From Paulownia fortunei (taxonomy: Eukaryota; Streptophyta; Magnoliopsida; Lamiales; Paulowniaceae), in contig CM033114.1 in the NCBI GenBank assembly GCA_019321725.1, positions 13,496,278 to 13,560,277 on the forward strand: a stretch of DNA of 64,000 nucleotides, in the 5' to 3' direction. The position numbers were made by a program, and so were the translations under genes. Each line of letters starts with the position of its first letter. Position 1 is the first letter of the stretch. Positions 21,545-33,190 of this stretch are shown here, one piece after another. The notes under the pieces were generated by a model. The model ran no database searches and had not been told where the DNA came from. It saw only the letters and a program-made list of their open reading frames with translations.

Positions 21545-21790
21545 ATGAGTGCACTCTAAGTGGAGGCTTTTGCTTTCGCATCAGATTATGCTCCAAGTGA
21601 GGCACTTGTCACTCCATAGAAGGCGCTTGTCACCAAACATGAAGAGTGCACTGCAAGGGGGCGTTTGTCATTGGACTTCAGGAGTGTGTTCCAAGTGGAG
21701 GCATTTGTTGCTGCACTTGAGAAAGACACCCTTGGGAAAGATGTTTGTCATTGTATTATAAAAGGCATTCTTAGTGGTACGCTTTTTCAC
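21545..21790 (+). repeat. degenerate minisatellite, AAGTGGAGGC units
   Basis: Units such as CTCTAAGTGGAGGCTTTTG, CTCCAAGTGAGGCACTTGTC, CTGCAAGGGGGCGTTTGTC and TTCCAAGTGGAGGCATTTG recur with spacing near 40-60 bp. They are diverged and irregular. Confidence 0.55.
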
Positions 21791-22369
21791 CATGTGAACA
21801 CTTAGGTAGTTTTTGTTGCTGCTTCCACTTTACTCAGATCCTCATCCTCAGGCACTTTTTTTGCTTCTCTCTTGCTTTATTAAAGACCGAGTAGCCCCCT
21901 AGTGCTCACTCCAAGTTTATGTTGGTTGTTTATTAGAGGACATCATTTCTCTGCTTCGACGATAACTACAATGAAATACATGTGAATATCAAATAGCCAT
22001 CGGTATTGAGTAGTGTTGCGGGTTATCTTGTATGGACTAACCTTCTACACTCTTTCAAATTCCACCGCACGTCATCATCAGGACAAAGATATTCATTGTT
22101 GCTTTCGAATACAAGCTTCTCTTCTTCTTTACTATCACTTTGACTTGGTATTTTCATCTCGATCTCTGGAAATGGACATAGCTACCAATTTCCTCTTAGT
22201 TGTTAGCTTTCTTCTTCTGTAGTTCTCCTTATTCGGGCTTTTCTTATCTCGTCTTCTTAGATGTTTGGGAAGAACCTTGGCACTGTTAGGATAAATGATA
22301 CTAAAATCATTATTGCGGAGCTTCTGACTCTTGACACCTTGTAGATGGATACTTTTAAAGTTACTAGGG

Positions 22370-22650
22370 TATGAACTCCCAAGGCTATAAGGATAAACAC
22401 TTTGAACTTCTTATGCCATTGGGTGAGCTTCTGAGGTTGCGATGGTGTGAGTTCCAGATGGTGTGAGCTCCTTAGGTCATGGGGGTGCAGGAGCACGATG
22501 GAATGAATACATAATAGTATAAGAATGCAAGGGCGCATGGCTATAAGGATATGAGGCACAATGGCACAAGGATGCGAGGGCAAGGGGGCGTGAGGACATG
22601 AGGGTGTGAGACTGCAAGGGCACAAGGGTGCAAGTTCTTGGTGCTGCAAA
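22370..22650 (+). repeat. short irregular GC-richer repeats
   Basis: Repeated phrases GATGGTGTGAG, GGGTGCA, ACAAGGATGCGAGGG and ACAAGGGTGCAAG with a spacing of 10-20 bp make this block unlike its AT-rich surroundings. No gene is supported; open frames on the reverse strand (22257-22695) are low-complexity products of it. Confidence 0.5.
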
Positions 22651-22654
22651 GGTG

Positions 22655-22862
22655 GATGCTCTTGGAAGTCGTTGGGCGCTAGCTCCTAACTTCATAAAGC
22701 TTTTTCTCGGTATGATGGATTATCACTCTTACTATCGCACCTGCTAGTCGGGAGGGTTGATGCTCTTGGAAGTTGCTCGGCACTAGCTCCTAACTTCATG
22801 AAGTTCTTTCTCGACATGGTAGATTATCACTCTTGTTGTCACTCCTAGTAGGGCGTCTGTTG
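22655..22862 (+). repeat. tandem duplication, 104-bp unit
   Basis: GATGCTCTTGGAAGT begins at 22655 and again at 22759. Both units go on through GCTCCTAACTTCAT, TTTCTCG and GATTATCACTCTT with scattered differences. Confidence 0.75.
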
Positions 22863-23360
22863 TCTAAGCTAAGGTATCCTCTTAGGTGCTCTGCAATACT
22901 ATCATTCAGTTGACACATGTGTCATGGAGTTCATGGATCATGACTATAGGTGAGTCTTTCACAGCTACTGATCCATTAAGTTGTTGCTAGGCTTTTCCTC
23001 ACGAGGGGAGTTTACAGTATGTTATTTGAATTTTCTTCATTCTTGCTAACTTTTTCCTACTTGCTAAATTCTTGTATGTGTGTCTTCATGTGGGTGAGAC
23101 ACTTTGCTGAAAAATTCTTCTTAAGTTGTGAGGCTTCTCTTACTAGGCTCCTTGCTCGAGGGGCACAGGATTCTACTAGGGCATAAACTTTTGAAATTAT
23201 TGTGGCAGAAGCTCCTAGAAGCTCTTAATAATTCTAGGGTGGAAGCTTATGTGAAAGATTATCTACTTCACTCCCATTAACTACTTTTTCTTGAGGGATA
23301 CCTTCGACACTGGCTTCTTTGGCTTCAGATCTTGTTAATATTCTCAATGTCAAGGTAGGG

Positions 23361-23383
23361 AGTTCCCATAAACAGCGCTAAAA
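23361..23383 (-). promoter_or_regulatory. gypsy primer-binding site region
   Basis: The reverse complement TTTAGCGCTGTTTATGGGAA resembles the TTTGGCGCCGT-TGTGGGAA type primer site of Tat-like gypsy elements and lies just inside the LTR end. Confidence 0.55.
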
Positions 23384-23386
23384 TTA

Positions 23387-23809
23387 TGTGCTCCAACCCC
23401 AAACCTATTTGAATCTTCATTAATTGACTCCTCGTAATTCTTCTTCATCAGGGAATGATCGCAATAGAGGTTCTTGCCTGCAATAAAAATAAATGATTAG
23501 GGATCCCCAGGGTTGTCCCGTGTTAACTTTTGATGCTCAAATCAGTAATAGAGTGAGAAATAATCAATAAAAATTTGATAAAGACTAGAAGCTATAAATA
23601 TTCAATGAAAAAATGGTGTCCTCTGTCCAATGGTATGGAGATGATATTTATAGGTATTTATTATGAGATTTGGGTCTTATGACCTATTTGCTTATCTTGG
23701 GCCTAGTGGGCTTCTATTGGCCCTATGCTTATCTTGGACTAGTGGGTTTATCTGCACTCCATTGTGCTAGAATTTAATATTTATGGGCTTACTCAAATTA
23801 TGCTCATCA
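23387..23809 (-). repeat. short gypsy LTR (about 423 bp)
   Basis: Read on the reverse strand it starts TGATGAGCATAATTTGAG (23809) and ends GGTTGGAGCACA next to the primer site. A TATA-like CCTATAAATATC is at about 23646-23657. The starting 140 bp match 3165-3302. Confidence 0.65.
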
Positions 23810-23959
23810 GAGATCTAAGGCAAATCATTTGAATTGAGGTTTGGATTCAAATTTGTGGAATTCAAGAAATAGAAGACACCTAAGGATTGGGATCATTCAA
23901 GATGTATGGTTGCGATCATTAGGATAGAAAATATTTAATAAACAAGATAATAAAATGAT

Positions 23960-24237
23960 TAGACCTTGCATGATAAAACCTAGCATTTCCTTCACTTGAA
24001 AAATTATTTTTTAAGTAGAAAATCAAAAAATGTGATATCAAGCAAATTTGGACAAAATTATGTCGCACCTAATCATCATTGTTGGTATGCTGATACGCTA
24101 TTACATTTAGTCCATTAGTCACGAGTGGTGGGATGTGCTTAATATAAGCAAGTTGTAACCACTACTAAATATTGTAATGCCTATGGGGTGGACTCGTCTT
24201 TATTGTTGGCCATGTGTCGTGGGATATTTAGATGCTT
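23960..24237 (+). repeat. fragment of copia leader
   Basis: Resembles the leader near 4180-4460, with GACAAAATTATGTCGCACCT, GCCTATGGGGTGGACTCGTC and TTGGCCATGTGTCGTGGGAT matching the GGCCATGAGTCGTGGAAC phrases there. No coding content. Confidence 0.55.
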
Positions 24238-25990
24238 GATAAGTTAGTTTTATACCAATAATTCATGTACCTTTTAATTAATATTTAGTTTGTTTTTAAG
24301 TATTTTTATTACATTTTATGCATTTAGTTTGAAATCTTATAGGTAATGACAATAAGAGAAGAAAATGGAAAGAAATCAAAAACTTGGTAGAAATGTTGAA
24401 AAATTCGAGTTGTGGTGCTATTGATGGCAGTGTTCGTATTTAAAACATAAGTCTCGGCCAAAATTTCATATAAACTTGATTCTTAATCAAATGGAAATCC
24501 AAGAGATATATCTACAACTTTTATGTTTACCAATAAATCCAATTCTTTCAATTTCAATGAGAAATATCGAGTTTAATGGTCAGCACCGGACTAAACTTTT
24601 CTGGTATGACACATCTTGGTATTTCAGGCATAACTCTCTCCACATATGTCATATTTAGTTGATTCAAGTGCCCCTAGAAAGCCATGACACTGAGATATCA
24701 AAAAGATGAATGAAGTCTATGAGGACAGATGCATAGAACCTAGGCGCCAAAACAGAGCGCCTAGGCGCCATCCGAGGCTGCCAAGATAGAATATTCAGCG
24801 CTTAGGCACTGCCTTTCCAACAAAAAAGACGTTGATGCATTTTTTTGGCAACAAGTGGCAATGGATCATGAATTTTGGTATTTTTATAAGATATACACAT
24901 TAGATACACCTATACATCATTACTCATGTGATGCTCTAGTGGATATACTAAATTGGTGGAGAGAAAAAGGAGAAAAAGCCAAGAAAATGGGAAGGATTTT
25001 AGGTTTCTTTTGAAGAAAAGCCAAGAAAAGTGGAAGGATTTTTAGGTTTATTTTGAAGAAAAGCCAAGAAAAGTGGAAGAATTTCAGGGTTTCTTTTGGA
25101 AGACTCTTGGAGAAAGAATCATTGGGGAGAAGTTTAAAAAGGGAAGATCAACATCAACCAAAGAGGGGGAGGATTGGTCCTTGGAACTAAAGGAGGCCAT
25201 TGGGTGCTTGGAGATAAGACCCATTCCATTTTCTACAAATCAAAATAGGTCATTCTTGGAGATAAGGAGCCATTCTTTAAGACAAGAAAAGATTCAACCA
25301 TTCATTCCACTTCACAAATTGGTAAACAATTTCTATGTTCTTCCTTATTTATTTTTTGAAGTTGTATTCATCCATGATGAACTAAACTTTTCTTTCTAGA
25401 AGATGATGTAATCTTATTTGATCTTATGTTTTGAATTCCAAACAATATTAGTTCAAGTTATTCATCTTGTTTGTGTTATCTTGTTTAGTATTGCATCTTG
25501 ATTATTTGGCCACTTATTGAGATTGTTTGATGTATGAGATTCGGCACTCGAGAGAGGGAAGATTATACATAATCATAAGGATAACACAATCTAGAAATCA
25601 TAAAGTTGAGAAGCTTATGAAACCTTTGAAGTTTTGAAGAAGAATTCATTAAACTTTTGTAGAGTTTTATTCTTGAATTTTTATAGAGATATTGAAATTC
25701 ATGTTGGAACTCATAATTAATTTGGCACTCGAGAGAGGGAATTGATGAGCTTAGGAATTCTTAACTTACATGTATTGTTGACTTGAATTAGTATATTTTG
25801 GAAGGAAGAACATAGGTGATAATTAGGTGAATCATTCCTCTATAATTTTTCGCTCATAAGGTGTTTGTTATATTGTTTCTAAAAACTCCACTCTTGTCTT
25901 TGTAGTTTTATCTTACTTTACTTTGTTTTTCAATCATCAATCAATTTTCTAGATAAAATTATGACTATTTGAACTGCAGTACTTAATGTA
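24238..25990 (+). repeat. TGATAAG-type LTR fragment
   Basis: It starts TGATAAGTTAGTTTTATACC where the copia leader similarity ends. It has the make-up of a long gypsy LTR (AT-rich U3, CTCGAGAGAGGGAA phrases at about 25548 and 25727) but no primer site or second end was found; it seems truncated near 25990. A GC-rich GCGCCTAGGCGCC repeat lies at about 24740-24775. The open frame at 25073-25399 is within it and I do not support it as a gene. Confidence 0.45.
24977..25098 (+). repeat. three-copy tandem repeat, 42-43 bp unit
   Basis: Units beginning AGCCAAGAAAA at 24977, 25019 and 25062 share GGAAGGATTTT-AGGTTT and TTTTGAAGAAA. Confidence 0.8.
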
Positions 25991-26426
25991 ATTTTTTATT
26001 ACAATTCATATGGATACTCAACTCAACTCACCGTTGTATTAAAACTTGATACCGTACACTTACGGTTTGCAATATATTTTACGAACAATGCTCCACCTAC
26101 ATGGATATGTGATGAGTCTTGCTTTACATTAAATACCGTTGTAGATGCACATTTATAAGTGATATTTCTTTCTCTTGACAAATTTGAATGAAAATGGACC
26201 ATTAATTTAATTTTCAAGTGAGATCTAACGGTTGAGAGGTTTTATATAAATCTACGGCCATCAAAATTTTATAAGAGATCTATTCATGTTAGAAAAGATT
26301 GACATTTATGGAAGCCGGTATTTCACACAAAAATCAAGTGTTATAAGAAATGTTGCAACCGTGGCGAAACAAAATCTAATTAGTTAATTAATCATTTTAA
26401 TTAATTATAACTATTATGTGCAGGTT
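25991..26426. other. unassigned sequence
   Basis: No repeat boundary, RNA gene or convincing coding signal was seen. A TAATTAATTA-rich stretch ends it. Confidence 0.3.
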
Positions 26427-26641
26427 TCCATAATTCAGGAATATTTGAAATATTTATTTTAAGTTTTTGTAAAGTCACATGTGATAAATGTGGTGAAATT
26501 AAAGATATTCTTGATTGTCTTGATAAGGTAAGTGAAGATTTGCAAAATCTCATGGATAAGGCAACAAATCAAGTAATTAGTATCTTTCAGATATGCAGTA
26601 ATCAATATCATATTTCAAGGGAATTTGGACTAGAATAAATG
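26427..26641 (+). other. candidate orphan exon or gene fragment
   Basis: After an acceptor-like CTATTATGTGCAG the open frame runs to TAA at 26636-26638. It contains FCKVTCDKCGEIKDILDCLD and KVSEDLQNLMDKATNQVISI, with a C-x2-C pair and a charged, helix-like tail, unlike chance AT-rich translation. There is no Met start, and I do not recognise a family. It could be the last exon of a broken gene or a chance frame. Confidence 0.25.
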
Positions 26642-27169
26642 GCTGCATATATACCAAGTCTCAATATTAAAGAAACCAAGTAGATGAATTATATAGTGCT
26701 GCAAAAGTTATTCAAGGGTGAGACAAGTTTACTCTCATACATTCTTCAGGAGAAGAAGGTGAAAGATTTTCTGAGAGATGACTGTATCAGTCATCTGAAG
26801 AAGTTCAGAGTTGGAGGAAATCCAACGATTACTTATATATATTTTTTGGGAGAAGAAGGTAAAGGTTTTCGGGAGAAGACCGCATTAGCCATTTGAAGGA
26901 GTTCAGAGTTAGAGAGATTCTAGCAGTGCTGATAAAAGTCGAGGGAAGTTCGCAGGAACAACTAATTAGTGGAATGCATATGATTGTCTTCATTTAAAGA
27001 GGGAATATTTAAATTAATTTAATTCCATAAATTATATTATGTAAACTGTTACTAATTAGTGGATTATTTCTTTCTTTGGGTGTGGCCTCGTGCATGTTAC
27101 TTGAAGAACATAAAAATCCTAGTGTTACCTTTTTAGTTTATGTTGCGTGTTCTATCTAGATGTATAACA
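26642..27169 (+). repeat. copia-like LTR remnant (R-U5 end)
   Basis: The downstream part has GGGTGTGGCCTCGTGCATG, AAGAACATAAAAATCCTAG and ends TCTAGATGTATAACA, the layout of a copia U5 end. No primer site follows, so it is a solo or broken LTR. Upstream it holds a 100-bp tandem duplication. Confidence 0.45.
26750..26949 (+). repeat. tandem duplication, 100-bp unit
   Basis: GAGAAGAAGGT starts at 26750 and 26850. Both units go on through CATCTGAAGAAGTTCAGAG or its variant. The second is more decayed at its end. Confidence 0.7.
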
Positions 27170-28462
27170 CTTTTCACAACACATAGGATTTAAAGAAAAA
27201 CTAGGCAACAAATTCTGTCAAGATCTAGCTGTTAATATTTTAAGTTTATACAAATAGATGTCTTACAAATGGAATAGCATAATGGAAAACTCGTTAAAAA
27301 TGTTGACAATGTTAGAGTTGACTAACAAAAATATTTAAAAATTAAGTGCAGCTTTTCAACTATTATTTTAACACACGAGAATTTCTCTTTTGCTTTTTTT
27401 GGAAATACAAGGGGATTTCTTTTATATACAATTTACCTTGTAAAAATTACTAAAATACAAATGTTCTTTTGTCCACATCACATTTCAAGAGGACTTGACA
27501 ATCGCACAATAAAAATAAAACTAAAGGGATTTGCAAAGCAAATCACTTATGTGTTGCAATCACCAAGTTAAAATTCCATGCATTTTTTTCTTTCTTGTTT
27601 CTTTTTTTTTTTTGCGAAATAAGCAACCCTAAGTTTAGGAGTACTGCAATAATATATATATACTCTATAAGTTGGAATAAGAGATTTAGAGTTAAAAATT
27701 CAAATGACTCTAATATTGGATAAATCTTTCACAATGATAGGAATACATATCAAAGAAGGTGTTAAATGATTTAAAATCTCTTATAACTTGATCCAAATAA
27801 GTACACTAAATTTGTTATCATGGATCTAAAATTCTTACATCCGAATCTTCAACCCAAATGCAAAAAATAATAATAGAAATATTGATTGCTATAACCTTAT
27901 ATCATGTATTATTCCTCACAAATTGTGATTATATAGTAAAAGTTCGGGTAAATCGCAGTTCACTCCTCAAAATAGTTTACCCCACTTAATAGTTTGCCCC
28001 ACTTAAAAATAGTTTAACCCACTTAATAGTTTACCCCACTTAAATTACACTTATTATACCACTTTGCTCAATTGCAATTTTAGGCCAAGTTTTTACCAAA
28101 AAAACTCTTTGTTAGCCTCCGCTTCCTGTATTACCACTTAAAAGGTAAGCAAAAAGCTTTATGATATTTTTCTATTACTGTTAATGATAAAGTCATGACA
28201 AATTGTGATATTTTTGTTGTAAATAGCGTCAATCATAATGCGATAAATAGAAAAAGTGGTTGTGGATGGCAACAATGGAGAACGAGATTTTTATGTGATT
28301 ATGTAGTGTTTGAAATCCAAACTCCTAAGTGTTGGGACAACAACTAATAATAAAACATTTTTGTGAAATTAGCTTGAAGATGTTGTTGGGGTGTCTAAGT
28401 GCTATAATGAATGCAAATTATTTTCTTAGGGGGGTTGATGGGGAAAAACCTCATTTTACAAT
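27170..28462. other. unassigned AT-rich sequence with one minisatellite
   Basis: No gene is supported. Four 17-bp units close to ATAGTTTACCCCACTTA start at 27972, 27989, 28009 and 28026. A T-run lies near 27600. Confidence 0.4.
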
Positions 28463-28467
28463 TCCAA

Positions 28468-30689
28468 TGTTGGGTTCACTTTATCGCGGGGCGAGCGCAG
28501 CAAAATTTTAAAATAATTAAAACATATATTTAAACGATTTAAATGCTACACCCCCGGTGTACATAATATTTCATAACGATCGCATGTCAACTAATATTTT
28601 ATATACAACTATTGTAAATAAAAGAGAGTGTGTTCTTACCCTTGTAAAATACTTCGATTGATGTAAGGTAGGAGACAATCAATTGCCGGATTGGTGCAAT
28701 CCATCTTGCCAAAGGAGCCTAAATGTTGTCCCTCTAAAGAAGTCCACACAATGAATAAGAACCATCAAATCACTATTGTGCTAGTAATGGTTTAAACCAA
28801 AATAATGGAGTATTATATAAAACACCAATTCTTAATCCAACCACTGGAAATAAAAATTATATTGATAGAATAATTCAAAACAATTTCTTTATTGTTCTAG
28901 GAAGAAGACAAGAAGATGGAGAGAGTATGAAAAATGAATGAGAAACTTTTTCTCCTAATCTTTCTTGCTAATGGCTGATTTTATTTATTTTTTATTTTTT
29001 TTGTTGTGCTACCAAAGGATTTTTCAAAATTCTATATCTATCTTGAAGGAGAGCAAGAAGTAGTCTAGATTCATAATCCAAAACTTCCTTCTCCAAAATA
29101 GGTGGTGGCCTATTTTAGCACATCTACCATGTGCAAAAATTGGCCACTATTATAAGGTTGGTTCAGGATTTTGATTGATCCTCAATCAATACAAAATCTT
29201 CAACCCCTTCCAAAATTAGATGACAATCATCCTTTTGGATATTTGCAAAAAGGTCCTCCATCTTTTAAATCTTCCAAAATGCTTGATGGGCCTGTACTAA
29301 TAGTCTATGAATTAAATATTTGGGTTTGGACTTTTAATTCAATTAATAAGTCTATCAATTAATTCATAATTAATTAATTAGGTCCAAATTCACTTAATTG
29401 ATCAAATCAATTAATTCCATCAAGTTCAATTAAATAATTCAATTATTTAATTAACTTGATTAATTTAATAATTAAATTAATTTAGTCTTTAATTAATTAA
29501 TCAATCCTATCAATTAATTATTTCACTCTGTTAGTCTTCCTAATCAAATTAGGTTCAATTAAATAATTTAATTATTTAATTGAATATTTAGTTCAACATT
29601 TGAATTAAATTAAAGCCATCATTAATTAATCCCTATTAAATAATTATATCCAACCAATTGGATCATTTTACGGTTCAAGAAATGGTTCCCTCCATTAGAG
29701 TGTGTGACCCTAGTGGGCTTTTAATACTTGCAACTTATGAATAAAATTTATTTCAATTAATTAATTTGCTTGGAATTAACTCCTTAATTCCAAGAACCTT
29801 ACTATCCATGAAAATATCTAACAAGTAATCATGACATACTAGTATTAAATGATATAACGAGTAAAATTATTTTTGTTACGAGTGTCATACACGTACGGTC
29901 CTTCCGTCATCTAATCTTCATATTAAATCTAGGGTATGGATTATGAGCCGAAACCCTAATTGATTCAATAACTATGATTCAATTTCAAGTTTCAATGACT
30001 TTTGATAAATTAATATTCATCCTACTTTAGCCAAGATCTTCGAGTTATGAACTATGAAAACACAGGAGATTCACTTATCATTTACAAGTGATGGATTCTC
30101 TATTGGCCACTCATAAACCTCCATGCACACTAGTGCAACATCTAACATATTCCCTTTGTGATTGTCAAGCAATCAGAAGATATATCAAAATATTGCAGGG
30201 TATACATAAGACTACCATGGTGCCTCAAGTTCGAGGACTAGCCGTGTATATCGCAACATTGAAATTCTTATTTTGACAGGCAAAGCCTCCAACTAAGAAT
30301 TTCCTAGGCGCTAGTTTAGTGTACTTGTTCTCTAACAAGCACCCTCATACATGCACTTGTGTCTCTACGTTAATGCCATTGGAATGTGACATCCTTGTCT
30401 TACGAGCATGCATCGTATGCATGAGTCTTACTCGAATATTCGATGTCCCATATCAAAAAGCCTTCGATTCAAAACTCATTTAAGAATAGAGCCTTAGAGA
30501 AATGTTCCACAATCGCTATCATATACGCGACCATGCCCCATAGCTAAATTTGGTCTAGGGGCTTTATTTGATTGTATAAGTGCAATCAAGATAAAGAAGC
30601 GTCTATAAGTTAATATATATCGAAAAAGATTGTCTATTTCAAGAACATAAGAGTGGCCATTAATTGACATGTCGGACACTACTCTAATA
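28468..30689 (-). repeat. 3' LTR of outer copia element
   Basis: 2222 bp. On the reverse strand it starts with a decayed form of TGTTAGAGTAGTGTCCGACA at 30689 and ends CGATAAAGTGAACCCAACA at 28468. It is the most complete copy of this LTR and aligns with 10247-12478. It has dense AATTAATTAATT runs at about 29360-29600. Confidence 0.85.
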
Positions 30690-31885
30690 ATCTCCACTTG
30701 ACCTAGAGCCAAGTACCTAGAATCTTAGGCCCATCTTGTAAAGATATCCTCTGAATACTACTTGTGCTAGGGGTTTGGTCAATGGATCTACTAGATTTTC
30801 TATCAAGCCTATTTTCTCCATTATTGAGTCGTCTATACAAAATGATTACTCTAATCATATGGTATTACCTCATATTGTGCTTGGATCTATGATGAGATCT
30901 TTGCTCTTTTGCTTGCATAACATCCCTATTATTATCATAGTAGACTTTTACTAGAATTCGTGGTCCTTTGTAGTATCTCATGTTGTGATATCCTTAATGG
31001 TGAAATCCATGGTCGTCTCAAGACTAGAACTCCTTCTAGCTAACTGCCACCATTTAGAGCAAATTAGATTCTAGAGATGGATCAAGTTATCTACTTTGGA
31101 CTAAAAGCTAGATGCAACATCATAGCTTTAGTTCTCCTAACCATGTTCCAAGAAGACGTCTTTAATACTTCGCAAGCACTTAAAGACCTTATCTATAGAT
31201 TTTAATGATATGATCATGAAATTGACTGATATCTGTTTGTGACACTTAGAGCAGTCTTGATATCACGTCTATACATAGATTTGCATACTTAAAGTATGGA
31301 AGTCCTCCTTCTCTTTTTCCTTCAAAAGTCTTTATGAGTAGAGTGTTACTAGCCCAATAAATTTTACTATGCTCACACTGATTTTCTTGCACACATATGC
31401 TCCATTCGCATTCCAAAGTAGACTAAATCATTTGATTAACTCAGCGAAACAAATGTACCAACCTCAGGAATTTAGTCAAGTCTAATAATGGACTTTTGAA
31501 GCTTGCAAACCTTATTCTTGCTTCCATCGAACATGAAGGTCTCAGGCTGCTTCTTCTCAATACTTCTATTGATGAAGGTTACCCTCATATCCTTCCATAT
31601 ACTTAGATATGGCCAACAATACACTAATAGACTCCAGCATTGTATCTGGTAAGAGGTTTCCACAATAGTCAACACCTTGACTTTGAGTGAAACCCTTTTA
31701 TTTCAGTTATGCCTTATAAGTCACCACGTCCTCGTGTAATCTAAGCTTCCACTTGCAGACCCATTTGTGGCCAATGGGTACTATACCTTGTGGTGGGTCC
31801 ATCAAAATCCGTACCTTGTTGAAGTACATGGAGTCCATACCAAATGATATTTTGCTAATATTCCCAAATTAATGTTATACATCAA
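30690..31885 (-). pseudogene. copia reverse transcriptase-RNase H remnant
   Basis: On the reverse strand from 31885: ISFGMDSMYFNKVR, then PPQGIVPIGHKWVCKWKLRL, the N-terminal RT block, with many stops further on. RNase H is traceable as KVYYDNNRDVMQAKEQRSHH (about 30905-30965; family VYCDN...AKEPRSH) and RSIDQTPSTS with the alternative frame DPLTKPLAQVVF near 30765-30790. RT and RNase H copy the RNA into cDNA. The YVDD box was not recovered. Confidence 0.8.
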
Positions 31886-32690
31886 TGTTCCCAATCAATA
31901 TTCAAGGGAATCCTTGTGTACTTAGAATTTAGTAATTTATTTGTGTACTATTTCCTTATATGAGAGAATTCATGGTTCTTAAATTTATTCAAGCTCTATG
32001 ATCTAGTCCTTTTCTATCTAATAGAAAGCACATTTCTACAATAAGGTCACATTCCTCAAAACTAACTCTTTAGGTTTGATCAATCATAGAAGCAGTATCC
32101 AATGGATTCCTTTGGATACCCCATAAATTCGTATAAGTTGGATCTTGCATACAACCTATCTCTCATTAACCGTTTTACACAAGCAGACCTCTTCGTACCC
32201 TTAGGTATGAAGAGTTTTTTCTATATCATATCTAATATGATATTTTTGAGCATCGACTTTGGTGACTTTCTTCGTAAGAATGTCAGCGATTATAGGGTAT
32301 AATCCTAGAGTGAAAGAGAGAGCTCAATGAAACTCAACAAGGACTCACATTTTTTAGAATCCTATTCTCCTTTAGATAATCAAAGGACTGATCACCACCT
32401 TAGTATTTATTTCCTCGATCATGTCAATGAATTATAATACTTCTATCGGTTTTATTCTCTATCTCACATTCAGATTCTTTGAACTCTTCAAAGCATTTAG
32501 AGTAATGAAGTAAGAATAGTTCTCTTATGCACTAACATTTAGTGGACTACATACAATTCTTTTGGATCAAATACAAAATGGTGCCTTGCTCCATTTGTCC
32601 TACAAATGGTGATTTTGTCATTCTACCCTTAAGATAAGATTCACAAGTCGACATCACATGCAAGTCCAAGAGGTCAAGCAAACAAGCTAT
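31886..32690 (-). pseudogene. copia integrase remnant
   Basis: From 32690 downward: CESYLKGRMTKSPFVGQMEQ (zinc-binding end), then a degraded core including HYSKCFEEFKESECEIENKT, GGDQSFDYLKENRIL and NVSPC, matching the RSDRGGEYLS-FLDYLKENGI region of the forward copy at about 8370-8440. The rest toward 31886 is too decayed to place; position 31990-32060 shows no motif. Confidence 0.75.
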
Positions 32691-33190
32691 CTTGTGAATT
32701 TTTTCTTCGTGGATATGACCTAATTTAGCATATCACAATTATGTAAAAGTATGATTATCTAAAATTATTTTGTTGATTTTGTTAGACGAAATTTTTACGG
32801 TAGTGTAAAATAATTGCCAAAGTACGAACATAAAGATTCATGGAATATTTCCATCTTTTGATTTTTCAATCAAAACTTTCTCTGATTTAACAAAAATCCC
32901 ACTCTTAAATCTTTAGCACTAAATGCAAATAATTATCACTAACCCAGTTCTATCTAGAGATAAGTGGACCATTCCTTTAGTTGAGGAAGCAACCTTTGCT
33001 TCATTTTCAAGTTTAAGGATTTCCTCTCAGACTCGTTTTTCTTGTCACCCTCTACAACTCTTTGTAGAGATGAAATTATATCCGATATCATATACCCAAG
33101 AAAAATTGTCAACAACTGACTTCAACTAAACGTTTATTTGAAATAGAACTCTTTCTAACTTAAATATTTGAATTAGAACTAATTCAAGAT
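32691..33190 (-). pseudogene. copia protease and GAG-pre-integrase remnant
   Basis: The GAG-pre-integrase part is readable as IILDNHTFT, YAKLGHIHEEKIHKIACLLD (about 32690-32765). Upstream, QKMEIFHESLCSYFGNYF-like sequence fills the linker. The protease DTG was not found, and sequence near 32900-33130 is heavily changed. Confidence 0.6.

Larger units (their letters stand above)
20991..23360 (-). other. probable internal region of a Tat-like gypsy element
   Basis: Next to a reverse-strand gypsy LTR and primer site (23361-23809), so it is probably that element's internal sequence, but I recognised no pol motif. A reverse-strand piece near 22890-22930 (PIVMIHELHDTCVN) could be a gag start. It contains GC-richer, repeat-bearing stretches listed separately. 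The many open frames here come from those repeats. Confidence 0.35.

Noticed and set aside
22257..22695. Open frames of 130 and 72 codons on the reverse strand, rich in His, Pro, Leu and Cys
   Set aside because: They come from short irregular repeats; composition is repetitive, both overlap in different frames, and no domain is visible.
25073..25399. Forward open frame of 108 codons starting MEEFQGFFWKTLGERIIGEK
   Set aside because: It lies inside an LTR-like fragment and starts in the third unit of a tandem repeat; no family was recognised.
27972..28042. Four 17-bp units considered as a CRISPR-like array
   Set aside because: Direct abutting minisatellite units with almost no spacers, in plant DNA.
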